NCBI RefSeq assembly: GCF_009807095.1
Contig: NZ_WUCC01000011.1
Location: forward strand, 41,528 to 105,527
Direction of reading: 5' to 3'
DNA length: 64,000 nt
Source: Rathayibacter sp. VKM Ac-2754
GTDB taxonomy: Bacteria > Actinomycetota > Actinomycetes > Actinomycetales > Microbacteriaceae
Shown here: positions 25,511 through 35,739 of the stretch, in pieces
Position numbering within the stretch: position 1 is the stretch's first letter
Layout of the letters: the number at the start of each line of letters is the position of its first letter
The notes under the pieces: model-generated
What the model was told of the DNA's origin: nothing
The model's database searches: none
What the model saw: the letters and a program-made list of their open reading frames with translations, nothing else
Made by a program: the position numbers and the translations under genes

Positions 25511-27069
25511 GGCTCCGCCTCCTGCTGCTCCGGAACGTCCTCACGCGCAACGTCTGGCAGCTGGTCGGCGTCGTCTTCGGCGGGCTGTACGCGCTGGTCG
25601 TGCTCGCCCTCGTGGTCGCCGGACTCGTCTCGCTCGGCGCCACCGATCCCGCCTTCGCGACCGTCGCGCTGACCCTCGGCGGCTCGGCGCTGCTGCTCGG
25701 CTGGGTGCTCGGGCCGATCTTCGTGTCCGGATCCGACCAGAGCCTCGACCTGCAGACGCTCGCCACGTTCCCGATCCCGCTGCGCACGCTGATGCTGGGG
25801 CTCGCCGCGGCGGGCGTCGCCGGGATCCCGGGGATCGTGACGTCGCTCGGTGCGCTGGCCTCGGCCGCGGCCTGGTGGAGCAACCCGATCGGCATCGTGC
25901 CGGCGCTCGTCTGCGCCGTGATCGGCGTCGCGACCTGCGTGGTCGCCTCCCGCCTGATCGGTGCGCTGACGACGGGCCTGGGCTCGAGCCGCCGCTACCG
26001 GGAGGTCATCGGCGGAGTCGTCCTCATCGTCGTGATCCTCCTCGGCCCGCTGCTCATCGGCCTCACCGGAGTCGTCCGCGACGGCCTCGACCTGCTCCCC
26101 GTGATCGCCGCGGCCCTCGGCTGGTCGCCGCTCGGTGCGATCTGGGCGGTGCCGGGCTCGATCGTCGCCGGCGACTGGCTCGCCGCGCTCGCGCGCTTCG
26201 CGATCGGAGTCGCCACCCTCGCCGTGCTCGCCTGGGCCTGGTCTCGGGCGCTGCGCCACGCCCTGTCCGAGCCCGCCGCGTCCACCTCGCGCGCCGCCTC
26301 CGGCTCCGAGGGCATCGGCCTGTTCGGGCGCTTCCCCGGCACGCCGACCGGTGCCGTCGCCGCCCGCGCGCTCGGCTACTGGTGGCGCGACCCGCGCTAC
26401 AGTCGCGGACTCCTGGTCATCCCGGCCATCGTCGTCCTCGCCGTCTTCTACAGCGCGATCGGCGGAGGAGGGGGAACGCTCGTCCTCCTCTCCGCCGTCT
26501 TCATCGGGCTGATCTTCGGCGTGACCCTGTGCGCCGACGTGTCGTACGACGGCACCGCCTGGGCGGCGCACGTGAGCTCGGGAGTCGTCGGCTCGGCCGA
26601 CCGCGCGGGCCGCGTCATCGCCGCCGCGATCGTGGGGATCCCCGCCGTGCTGGTGGTCGGCATCGGCACCGGCCTCTACGCAGGGCAGCCGGAGTCGGTC
26701 CCCGCGGTGCTCGGGATGTCGCTCGCCCTGCTGCTGAGCGGCTTCGGGGTCTCGAGCGTCGCCTCCGCCCTGATCGTGTACCCGGTGCCGGCCCCCGGCG
26801 ACTCCCCGCTCAAGACGCCCCCGGGCTCCGGGATGATCTCGAGCGTCGTCATGCTCGCCAGCATGGGCGCGACCGCGGCGCTGTCGCTGCCGTCGCTCGT
26901 GCTCGGAGTGATCTCGCTCGTCGCCGGCGACACGGTGCTCGGAGTCGTCTCGCTGGCCGCCGCGATCGTCCTCGGATCGGTGTTCGCCCTCGTCGGCATC
27001 CGCGTCGGCGGCCGCATCCTCGACCGCCGCGCCCCCGAGCTGTTCGCCGCCCTCGTCACGATCGGCTGA
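25492..27069 (+). CDS. ABC exporter membrane subunit
   Basis: 525 residues with about 12 hydrophobic segments and no ATPase motifs. ATG at 25492 with GGAG upstream, overlapping the ATPase gene by 19 nt, which fixes it as the cognate permease. It does not show a clear ABC2 signature by eye; related actinobacterial proteins are annotated simply as transporter permeases. A cytoplasmic loop near the middle carries GSEGIGLFGRFPGTPTGAVAARALGYWWRDPRY. Confidence 0.88.
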   Translation: MVAHLLRLRLLLLRNVLTRNVWQLVGVVFGGLYALVVLALVVAGLVSLGATDPAFATVALTLGGSALLLGWVLGPIFVSGSDQSLDLQTLATFPIPLRTLMLGLAAAGVAGIPGIVTSLGALASAAAWWSNPIGIVPALVCAVIGVATCVVASRLIGALTTGLGSSRRYREVIGGVVLIVVILLGPLLIGLTGVVRDGLDLLPVIAAALGWSPLGAIWAVPGSIVAGDWLAALARFAIGVATLAVLAWAWSRALRHALSEPAASTSRAASGSEGIGLFGRFPGTPTGAVAARALGYWWRDPRYSRGLLVIPAIVVLAVFYSAIGGGGGTLVLLSAVFIGLIFGVTLCADVSYDGTAWAAHVSSGVVGSADRAGRVIAAAIVGIPAVLVVGIGTGLYAGQPESVPAVLGMSLALLLSGFGVSSVASALIVYPVPAPGDSPLKTPPGSGMISSVVMLASMGATAALSLPSLVLGVISLVAGDTVLGVVSLAAAIVLGSVFALVGIRVGGRILDRRAPELFAALVTIG

Positions 27070-27148
27070 CGCGCGGTCGCTGATCCATTCTCCTGGCGGG
27101 CAGTCCTCTCCCCTCCCCATGCGTCGGAATCCCCTCCCCAGTCCTCAC

Positions 27149-27192
27149 AAGTTGCGGTAGTCGCGCTCGACTACCGCAACTTCTGGAGAGTC
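27149..27192. repeat. Twin-hairpin repeat, unit 1
   Basis: Perfect 15-bp stem: AAGTTGCGGTAGTCG, loop CGCT, CGACTACCGCAACTT, followed by CTGGAGAGT. Almost identical to the unit at 27232-27275. No T-tract. The intergenic stretch 27070-27309 carries nothing else I can identify. Confidence 0.75.
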
Positions 27193-27231
27193 GCGACTCC
27201 GCCCGAGTTCACCAGGCGTCTGATTCCTCGA

Positions 27232-27275
27232 AAGTTGCGGTAGTCGCGTTCGACTACCGCAACGTGTGGAGAGTG
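27232..27275. repeat. Twin-hairpin repeat, unit 2
   Basis: Same stem as unit 1 (GTTGCGGTAGTCG / CGACTACCGCAAC), loop CGTT, followed by GTGTGGAGAGT. The loop differs by one base and the outer AA/TT pair is lost on the right. Separated from unit 1 by 39 bp; start-to-start distance is 83 bp. It lies 35 bp upstream of the 2H phosphoesterase gene. Confidence 0.75.
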
Positions 27276-27309
27276 GGGGAGGGGGCGTGCGGCGCGGGAG
27301 GATGGGGGC

Positions 27310-27795
27310 ATGCGCAGCGTCGAACTCCTGCTGGATCCGGAGTCGGAGGTGCGGGTGCGGGCGCAGTGGGAGGCCCTCGAGGCCGCGGGCATCCCGAGCC
27401 TGTCGCTGCACACCTCCGAGAGCAACCGGCCGCACCTCACACTCGTGGCCGGACCGGAGCTGGTCGCCCCCGAGCCCGGCGCGCTCGGCGCGCTGCCCGC
27501 GAGCGTCGACCTCGCGGCGGTCCTCCTCTTCCCGCACGCCGGCCGCTACGTGCTGGCCTGGGGCGTCACCCGGTCGCCCGCCCTCGACGCCCTGCACGCC
27601 CGCGCCACCCGGCTCGTGCCGGGCGGCGTGCCCACCTCGCTCCCGGAGGCGTGGGCCCCGCACGTGAGCGTGTCGCGCCGCCTGCGCCCCGAGATGCTCG
27701 GCGAGGCGGTGCCCCTGCTGGGCGAGCCGTTCGCCATCGGCTTCTCGGGCGTGCGCTTCTGGGACGGCGACTCGAAGACGATCACCGGGCTCTGA
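27310..27795 (+). CDS. 2H phosphoesterase (2'-5' RNA ligase-like)
   Basis: 161 residues with the two HxT/Sx motifs of the 2H superfamily: RPHLTL (residues ~38-43) and APHVSVS (~117-123), about 80 residues apart as expected. The fold is the usual bilobal alpha/beta. Members hydrolyse cyclic phosphodiesters (2',3'-cyclic nucleotides or RNA ends), though many bacterial ones have unproven substrates. GGGAGGA lies upstream of the ATG. Upstream neighbour is the twin-hairpin repeat; RecQ follows 118 nt downstream. Confidence 0.85.
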   Translation: MRSVELLLDPESEVRVRAQWEALEAAGIPSLSLHTSESNRPHLTLVAGPELVAPEPGALGALPASVDLAAVLLFPHAGRYVLAWGVTRSPALDALHARATRLVPGGVPTSLPEAWAPHVSVSRRLRPEMLGEAVPLLGEPFAIGFSGVRFWDGDSKTITGL

Positions 27796-27796
27796 C

Positions 27797-27834
27797 TCCT
27801 CCCCGGTGCTGTCCTCCCCGGTGCTGTCCTCCCC
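27797..27834. repeat. 15-bp tandem repeat
   Basis: TCCTCCCCGGTGCTG twice in a row (27797-27811, 27812-27826) and then the first 8 bases again. It starts 2 nt after the stop codon of the phosphoesterase gene and may vary in copy number. Confidence 0.75.
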
Positions 27835-27900
27835 AGGGCTCGCGCTGGGCGTCCGTCCACAGATCGGGCGGCCCCCCGAAGCCGCGTCGGAGGCGGCCGG

Positions 27901-27906
27901 TAGAGT
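27901..27906 (+). promoter_or_regulatory. -10 box, recQ (leaderless)
   Basis: TAGAGT, then 7 nt to the GTG at 27914. Confidence 0.55.
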
Positions 27907-27913
27907 TCCCCAG

Positions 27914-30022
<2,109 letters not shown>

Positions 30023-30032
30023 GCGGCGCCGC

Positions 30033-30563
30033 TCAGCTGCCCGAGCCGACCGTCGCCATCCATCCGCCGAGCACGGTGAACCCGAACGACAGCGCCATCC
30101 CGGCGATCGGCACCCAGAACGCGATCCGGCGCACGACCAGCAGCACGATCGACACGACGAGCGCCGCCACGAACGGCAGCCACACCCCGCCGGCCGCGAC
30201 CAGCACGCCCCAGCCGATCAGGTCGCCGTCGCAGTCGTTCCCGCCCATGCAGGCGTCGCCGGCCATCCCGAAGAACAGCCCGAAGTACGAGAGCAGCAGG
30301 GTCAGCCCGAACGTGCAGATCAGCAGCAGCACCGTCGTCACCGCGTCCCAGATCCGCAGCGGGCGCCGCTCCCGTTCCGCCTTCCAGGGCGTGCCCGGTC
30401 CCGACGGCTGCGGATCGCCCCACGGCTGGGCGCGCGCCCACTCCGGCGAGCCCTGCTCGGCAGGTCCGGCGGGGTACTCCGACGGCGCTCCCGACGTCGG
30501 TCCGGGCTGCGCCGCGGACGGCGGACGGAACGGCGGGGGCGGGGGCAGCGGCGGCTCGCTCAT
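30033..30563 (-). CDS. Small membrane protein with Pro-rich N-terminus
   Basis: 176 residues. The first ~65 are proline-rich (MSEPPLPPPPPFRPP...), then three predicted membrane helices separated by short loops; a Cys-containing loop (ACMGGNDCDGD) faces outside. Pro-rich cytoplasmic leader plus a few helices is common among small actinobacterial membrane proteins of unknown function. Convergent with recQ (10 nt apart). No family recognised. Confidence 0.8.
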   Translation of the reverse strand: MSEPPLPPPPPFRPPSAAQPGPTSGAPSEYPAGPAEQGSPEWARAQPWGDPQPSGPGTPWKAERERRPLRIWDAVTTVLLLICTFGLTLLLSYFGLFFGMAGDACMGGNDCDGDLIGWGVLVAAGGVWLPFVAALVVSIVLLVVRRIAFWVPIAGMALSFGFTVLGGWMATVGSGS

Positions 30564-30569
30564 GCCACG

Positions 30570-30575
30570 AGCCTA
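30570..30575 (-). promoter_or_regulatory. -10 box, small membrane protein gene (leaderless)
   Basis: TAGGCT on the minus strand, 6 nt before the ATG at 30563. Confidence 0.55.
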
Positions 30576-30590
30576 GCCACGGCCCCTCGG

Positions 30591-30632
30591 GCCGCCACCC
30601 TCGCGCCGCCACCCTCGCGCCGCCACCCTCGG
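30591..30632. repeat. 14-bp tandem repeat
   Basis: GCCGCCACCCTCGC three times in a row, the last with one change. It lies in the gap between the membrane-protein gene and the end of the LacI gene. Confidence 0.75.
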
Positions 30633-30642
30633 GCCCACGCCC

Positions 30643-31641
30643 TCAGGCCGAGCTCTCCCGCACGACCAGCTTCGGTGCCGCGATGTACTCGCCGGCCGGC
30701 TCCGTGCCGCCCGCGATGCGGTGCACGATCCGCTCGACCGCAGTGCGGGCCATGAACGCGTGGTCCGGGTCGATCGTGGTCAGCCTCGGGATCGTGTACT
30801 CGCCCTCGATGATGGCGTCGAACGCGGCGACCCGGACGTCGCCCGGGACGGCGACGCTGCGGTCGGCCAGGCCGCGCAGGACGCCGATGCCGACGGTGTC
30901 GGTGATGCAGAAGACTCCGTCGAAGGGGATCCGGCGGTCGATGAAGTCGCGGATTCCCTCGGCGCCCCCGGTCATCGTGAACTCCGAGACGTTCACGTGC
31001 AGGTCCGGATCGATCGGGAGCCCGGCATCGCGGTGGGCGCGGCGGTAGCCCTCGAGGCGGAGGCTCGAGACGTCGATCTCGTCGTGCTCCGGATTGTCGA
31101 CCATGACGATCCGGCGGCAGCCGCGCTCGATGAGGTGCTCGACGGCGATGCGCGCGCCGTCGACGTTCGCCATCGCGACGTGGTCGACCGGCCCCTCGAA
31201 GATCCGCTCACCGAGGATGACGAGCGGATGATCGACCCGCAGCAGCTCGGTGTCGGCGGAGCCCAGGCCGACGGTGCTGAGGATGATGCCGTCGTAGAGG
31301 CGCTTGCGCGAGGAGGCGAGCGCCTCCAGCTCGTTCTCGCGTCGCGCACCGGTCTGCTCGATGACGACGCGGAGGTCGTGCTTCTCGGCGGCGGCGATGA
31401 TCTCGGCCGCGAGCCGGCCGTAGTAGGGGCGGTCGATCTCGGGGACGGCCAGCCCGATGGTGCCGGTCCGCCCGGTTCGGAGGTTGCGGGCGGCGACGTT
31501 GACGCGGTAGTCGAGTCGGGTGATGACACCCAGCACCCGCTCGCGCGTGCTCTCGCGGACGTGCGGGTGGTCGTTCAGGACGTGCGAGACGGTCATCGGG
31601 GAGACCCCGGCCTCTTTCGCCACGTCGTGGATCGTCACCAT
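30643..31641 (-). CDS. LacI-family transcriptional regulator of a sugar operon
   Basis: 332 residues. N-terminal HTH: MVTIHDVAKEAGVSPMTVSHVLND (given from residue 1), then VRESTRERVLGVITRLDYRVN and a hinge helix; a periplasmic-binding-protein-like sensor domain follows. GAGGAGG lies 7 nt before the ATG. It is the last gene of the GH43/ABC operon (43 nt after the GH43-like gene end) and probably represses it through the TGTATCGRTACA boxes at 36668 and 36689. The inducer is presumably the imported sugar. Confidence 0.93.
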   Translation of the reverse strand: MVTIHDVAKEAGVSPMTVSHVLNDHPHVRESTRERVLGVITRLDYRVNVAARNLRTGRTGTIGLAVPEIDRPYYGRLAAEIIAAAEKHDLRVVIEQTGARRENELEALASSRKRLYDGIILSTVGLGSADTELLRVDHPLVILGERIFEGPVDHVAMANVDGARIAVEHLIERGCRRIVMVDNPEHDEIDVSSLRLEGYRRAHRDAGLPIDPDLHVNVSEFTMTGGAEGIRDFIDRRIPFDGVFCITDTVGIGVLRGLADRSVAVPGDVRVAAFDAIIEGEYTIPRLTTIDPDHAFMARTAVERIVHRIAGGTEPAGEYIAAPKLVVRESSA

Positions 31642-31684
31642 ATCGGGCCTCCTCGTTCCGATGGTCCCACGAGCGGCAGCCCGT

Positions 31685-32596
31685 TCACCGCAGCAGGCTC
31701 CGGAGGCGGGCGGCCTCGTCGCCCTCGAGCGCGAGCAGCGAGCCGTGCCGCGCGTCGACGGGGAGGCGCGCGCTCGGGACGGGTGCGAACGCGCCTCCGG
31801 CCGGGTCGTCGCTGACGAAGAGCCGGTAGCCCCGCAGCCCGAACTCGTCGATGAGGAGCCAGGTGTGCTCGGGGGTGGCGACGACGGCGGGTCCCTCGCC
31901 GCGCGCCAGCTCGGGCGATCCGATCCCGGTGCGCACCGTCTCGAACGCTCCCTCCAGCGAGGGCCCGCGCGCGAGGGTGACCGCGCTGACGCCGCGCTCC
32001 GGCTCGGCCTCGACCGTGAAGCGGAGCCACTGGTCCCCGACGGCCAGGAAGGCGGCGTCGATGACGTCGCGTCCGGTGTCGAGGGCGACGCGCGCCGGGC
32101 GATAGGTCGCGAAGTCGGTCGTCTCCACCACGAGGATCCGCTGGTGCGCGGCCGAGGCCCGGTCCCCCTCGAGAGGGTAGAGGGCGGCCGAGAAGAACAC
32201 GAGCCAGCAGCCGCGCTCGTCGCTCCAGTACGCCTTGGGGGCCCAGGCGTTGCCCGCCGACTCGGGCGCCACCTCGTGCAGCGAGGGGGTGGTCCACTCG
32301 ACGAGGTCGTCCGAGTGCCAGACCAGGATCGAGCGGCTCCCACGCCGGACGGCCCGGTGCCAGTCGCCGTCCGGCCAGGTGCGGAGGTCGGTGGCGAGGA
32401 GGACGAAGCGGCCGGTCGTCCTGTCGCGCACGAGGAACGGATCGCGGGCGCCGCGCTCGCCGACGGCGGGCACCGGCACCCCCAGCGGGAGCGGGAGGAA
32501 CGACTCCGGTGTCGCCCCCTCGCTCACCGCGAGCCGCACCCGCTCGCCGTCCTCGCGCTCGCCGGGGAGGAAGTAGGCGAGCAGGAAGCCGCTCAT
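31685..32596 (-). CDS. GH43-like five-bladed propeller protein
   Basis: 303 residues, no signal peptide. It has the glycoside-hydrolase-family-43/32/62 pattern of a beta-propeller with RDPFLVRDRTTGRFVLLATDLRT (RDP motif), APKAYWSDERGCWLVFFSA and RFTVEAEPERGVS. The expected third acidic residue is harder to place, so activity is uncertain. ATG at 32596 overlaps the upstream permease stop (ATGA). Cytoplasmic location with a CUT1 importer suggests it acts on imported oligosaccharides. Confidence 0.8.
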   Translation of the reverse strand: MSGFLLAYFLPGEREDGERVRLAVSEGATPESFLPLPLGVPVPAVGERGARDPFLVRDRTTGRFVLLATDLRTWPDGDWHRAVRRGSRSILVWHSDDLVEWTTPSLHEVAPESAGNAWAPKAYWSDERGCWLVFFSAALYPLEGDRASAAHQRILVVETTDFATYRPARVALDTGRDVIDAAFLAVGDQWLRFTVEAEPERGVSAVTLARGPSLEGAFETVRTGIGSPELARGEGPAVVATPEHTWLLIDEFGLRGYRLFVSDDPAGGAFAPVPSARLPVDARHGSLLALEGDEAARLRSLLR

Positions 32597-33495
32597 CCCT
32601 TCACGCTGCCCGAGACCAGGCCGCCGACGATGTGCTTCTGCATCGCGATGAAGAACACCACCATCGGGAGCAGGACGATCACGCTGAGCGTCAGGAACGC
32701 GGGCCAGTTCACTCCGAACTGCCCGACCGCCTTGTAGACCTGCAGCACCAGGGTCTGCTTCTCGGGCGAGCTGATGAAGACGTTCGGGGTGATGAAGTCG
32801 TTCCACACCCACATCGTCTGGAACACGCCGACGGTGATCAGGATCGGGCGGATCAGCGGCAGGACGATGCGCCAGTAGATCTGCCACGGGCCGGCGCCGT
32901 CGATCCGCGCCGCCTCGAAGATCTCGAGCGGCAGCGACTTCATGTACCCCTGGATCAGGAAGTAGCAGAAGATCGCCCCCGCGGCGTAGAGCAGGATCAG
33001 GCCCTCGAGGCTGTCGACCAGACCGGCTCCGGCGAGCAGCCGGTAGAGCGGGATCAGCGTCGCCTGGCCGGGGACGAGGAACGCGATGATCAGGACGACG
33101 GAGGCGACGCGGGTGAGGAGTGTCTTCCGCAGCAGCATCGCGTAGGCGGCCATCGAGCCGACGAGCAGCATCAGGGCGACGGAGGCGACGGTCACGTAGA
33201 GCGTGTTCGCGAACGCGCCGAGGATCGGGACGGAGGCGAAGACGTCGGTGTAGTTGCTCGGATCGAAGGTGGTCGGCAGAGCGAACGGCGCACTCGAGAC
33301 CTCCTGCTGCGTCTTCAGGGTGCTGACGACGATGTAGTAGAAGGGGGCTCCGACCAGGGCGGCCAGGGCGATCATGCCGACGCTGGTGAGGGCGCTGCCC
33401 CAGCGGCGGCGGCGCTGAGCGGGCCCCGCGGGTCGTCGGCGCCGGGGGGCGTCGAGCGAGAGGGTCGGGGCGGGGTCCTTGATCAGGGTGGTCAT
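32593..33495 (-). CDS. Sugar ABC importer permease, MalG type
   Basis: 300 residues with six helices. EAA motif ASRIDGAGPWQIYWRIVLPLIRP-like (here EAARIDGAGPWQIYWRIVLP), and the MalG-type C-terminus ending in a cytoplasmic tail. A basic leader (RRRRPAGPAQRRRRWG) precedes the first helix. ATG at 33495 and the upstream stop at 33492 overlap as ATGA; the downstream gene overlaps in the same way. Component of a CUT1 carbohydrate importer. Confidence 0.93.
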   Translation of the reverse strand: MTTLIKDPAPTLSLDAPRRRRPAGPAQRRRRWGSALTSVGMIALAALVGAPFYYIVVSTLKTQQEVSSAPFALPTTFDPSNYTDVFASVPILGAFANTLYVTVASVALMLLVGSMAAYAMLLRKTLLTRVASVVLIIAFLVPGQATLIPLYRLLAGAGLVDSLEGLILLYAAGAIFCYFLIQGYMKSLPLEIFEAARIDGAGPWQIYWRIVLPLIRPILITVGVFQTMWVWNDFITPNVFISSPEKQTLVLQVYKAVGQFGVNWPAFLTLSVIVLLPMVVFFIAMQKHIVGGLVSGSVKG

Positions 33496-34436
33496 GAGGT
33501 CCTCTCCTCGAAGCGGCGCGAGATGAGCAGCTGGACGGCGACGATCGAGCCGACGACGAGGAGGAACACCACGGCGAGGGCCGAGGCCTTGCCGAACTGC
33601 GCCTGCGCGACTCCGTTCTGGATGATCGACTGCGTGATCGTGTAGGTCGAGAAGCCCGGGCCGCCCTTGGTGAGGGTGAAGGGCAGGTCGTAGACCTTCA
33701 GCCCGCCCGTCATCAGGAGGAGCGTGCTCACCGTCACCGCGGGGGCGAGGAGGGGGAGAGTGATCGAGAAGAACCGGCGCGGCGCCGATGCTCCGTCGAT
33801 CCGGGCGACCTCGTAGTAGTCCTCCGGGATCGACTGCAGGTAGGCGAGGTAGAGGATCGCGTGCCAGCCGGTGCTCGACCACACCCCCACGACGATCACC
33901 GAGAGCTGCGCCAGCGCCCCGTTCGAGAGCCACGGCACCGGACCGAGGCCGGCGACGCCCTCGAGGACGCGGTTGATCGCTCCCGAGCCGAGCGGGGACA
34001 GGATCAGACCCCAGACGAGCCCGAGGATCGCGATGCTCGGGATCGCCGGGAAGAAGAGGATCGCGCGGACGGCTCCGCGGCCCACGAAGGGCCGGTTGAG
34101 CACGAGCGCCAGCGGGATCGCCAGCGCCGTGACGAGCACGGTGGTGCCGATGCTGTAGGTGAGGGTGAAGACCAGCCCGGCGAGCATGGCCGGGTCGCGG
34201 AAGATGCTGACGTAGTTGGCGAAGCCGACGAAGTCGGACTCGACCGAGTAGCCGTCGAAGTCCGTCAGGCTGAAGTAGAACGACTGCGCCAGCGGCACGG
34301 CGAACAGGAGCGCGAAGACGATCAGGATCGGCACGAGGAACATCCCGGTGCTGAGGGTCTCGCGTCGACGCAGCGGAGAGGCGGGGCGCCGGAGCGCGAG
34401 GGCTCCGGCGCCGCGGACAGCGGTGTGGGCGGTCAT
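33492..34436 (-). CDS. Sugar ABC importer permease, MalF type
   Basis: 314 residues, six to seven helices, first at residues ~33-55. Coupling motif EVARIDGASAPRRFFSITLPLL and the typical DLPFTLTKGGPGFSTYTI periplasmic-loop segment of CUT1 permeases. Overlaps its downstream partner by ATGA; 17 nt separate it from the solute-binding protein gene upstream. Confidence 0.93.
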   Translation of the reverse strand: MTAHTAVRGAGALALRRPASPLRRRETLSTGMFLVPILIVFALLFAVPLAQSFYFSLTDFDGYSVESDFVGFANYVSIFRDPAMLAGLVFTLTYSIGTTVLVTALAIPLALVLNRPFVGRGAVRAILFFPAIPSIAILGLVWGLILSPLGSGAINRVLEGVAGLGPVPWLSNGALAQLSVIVVGVWSSTGWHAILYLAYLQSIPEDYYEVARIDGASAPRRFFSITLPLLAPAVTVSTLLLMTGGLKVYDLPFTLTKGGPGFSTYTITQSIIQNGVAQAQFGKASALAVVFLLVVGSIVAVQLLISRRFEERTS

Positions 34437-34453
34437 GACGGGGACCGGGGCCC

Positions 34454-35698
34454 TCAGCCCTGCGACTCGAGCCGCGCCTGGAGGGCGGCGGCGACGTCGG
34501 CGGGAGAGGACTGCCCCTGCGCGAGCAGCTGGATCTGCGCCACGGCCTCGGTGTTCAGCGCGTCCTGCTCCCGCGGCCAGGCGATCTGCGGCAGGTAGAA
34601 CTCGCCCGCCTGGAGCCCGGCCAGGTTGGGCTCGAGCGCGGGGTCGATGACGGGCGTGTAGTTCGTGGTGGTGGTGAGCGCAGAGGTGCCCTCCTGGTAG
34701 GTGCGCACGCCCTCCTCGCTGCCGAGGAAGGAGAGGAACTCCTCCGCCTCGGCCGTGTGCTCGGTCTTCGAGTTGATGGCGAAGCCGGGCGACGCGGCGC
34801 CGGCCCAGTAGCCCTTGCCGTCGAGGGTCGGGAACGGAGCGAACGCGACGTCGAGGTCGGGCGCCTTCTCCCGGACGGAGGGGAGGTTCCACGGGCCGGC
34901 GGCCATCATCGCGACGCGGCCGTTGGCGAACTCGTCGACGATCTGGTCGCCGGTCAGGCTGACGACGTCCTGGCTCATCAGGCCGCTCGTGAGCAGCTCG
35001 CTCCAGGCCGTGAGCGGCTCCTCCCAGAGGTCGCCGAACGAGGCGGAGCCGTCGAAGATCGCCGCGTCCACCTCGCCGCCCTGCTCGGCGTCGGCCGAGC
35101 CGACGAGGGCCGAGACTCCCAGCGGGATCTGCGAGGCGGAGTCGTAGTACGGCGTGACTCCGGAGTCCTTCACCGTCTTCAGCACGTCGAGGAAGCCGTC
35201 CCAGTCGGTCGGGATCTCGGTGACGCCGGCGGCCTCGAGGAGCGCGCGGTTGTACATGATGCCGCCCGCCCACGAGGAGGTGGACATCCCGTAGGCCTTG
35301 CCGTCGGCGCTGTAGGTCTCGGTGTTGAACGGCGACATCGCCGACATGAACGGCTCGTCGGTGAGGTCCTTCACGAAGCCGCCCTCGATCAGGTTGGTCT
35401 TGTTCTCGGCCGCGATGATGAACACGTCGGCGGCGTTGTTGCCCGCGAGGCGCGTCTGCAGCGTCGAGACGTACTCGGCGACGGGCGGCGCGTTCGAGAA
35501 CTCGATCTCGATGTCGGGGTGGGCCTTCTCGAAGGCGTCGATGACCGGCGTCATCGTCGCCTCGTTGTCCCACGAGAAGAAGCTCAGCGTGGTCTTCCCG
35601 TCGGAGGCGCCCGAGGCGCTGCAGGCGGTCAGGGAGAGAGCGGCCGCGGCGGCGACGACGAGTGCCGCCGAGCGGATGGTGCGGGAGCGATGCGACAT
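34454..35698 (-). CDS. Sugar ABC importer solute-binding lipoprotein
   Basis: 414 residues with a type II signal peptide (lipobox LTAC around residue 26) and the family 1 extracellular solute-binding fold: TLSFFSWDNEATMTPVIDAFEKAHPDIEI, ADVFIIAAENKTNLIE, GGIMYNRALLEAAGV and VAMMAAGPWNLPSV. GAGGAA upstream of the ATG. Binds an oligosaccharide for the CUT1 importer; GH43 neighbours suggest arabinan-, xylan- or fructan-derived sugars, which is inference. Confidence 0.92.
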   Translation of the reverse strand: MSHRSRTIRSAALVVAAAAALSLTACSASGASDGKTTLSFFSWDNEATMTPVIDAFEKAHPDIEIEFSNAPPVAEYVSTLQTRLAGNNAADVFIIAAENKTNLIEGGFVKDLTDEPFMSAMSPFNTETYSADGKAYGMSTSSWAGGIMYNRALLEAAGVTEIPTDWDGFLDVLKTVKDSGVTPYYDSASQIPLGVSALVGSADAEQGGEVDAAIFDGSASFGDLWEEPLTAWSELLTSGLMSQDVVSLTGDQIVDEFANGRVAMMAAGPWNLPSVREKAPDLDVAFAPFPTLDGKGYWAGAASPGFAINSKTEHTAEAEEFLSFLGSEEGVRTYQEGTSALTTTTNYTPVIDPALEPNLAGLQAGEFYLPQIAWPREQDALNTEAVAQIQLLAQGQSSPADVAAALQARLESQG

Positions 35699-35739
35699 TG
35701 CATTCCTCTGTTCTGTGGAGGGGATCGGGTGATGGGGGG

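Noticed and set aside
27149..27275. Twin hairpin repeats as a CRISPR array
   Set aside because: Only two units, each self-palindromic, with one 39-bp spacer and no cas genes in the window.
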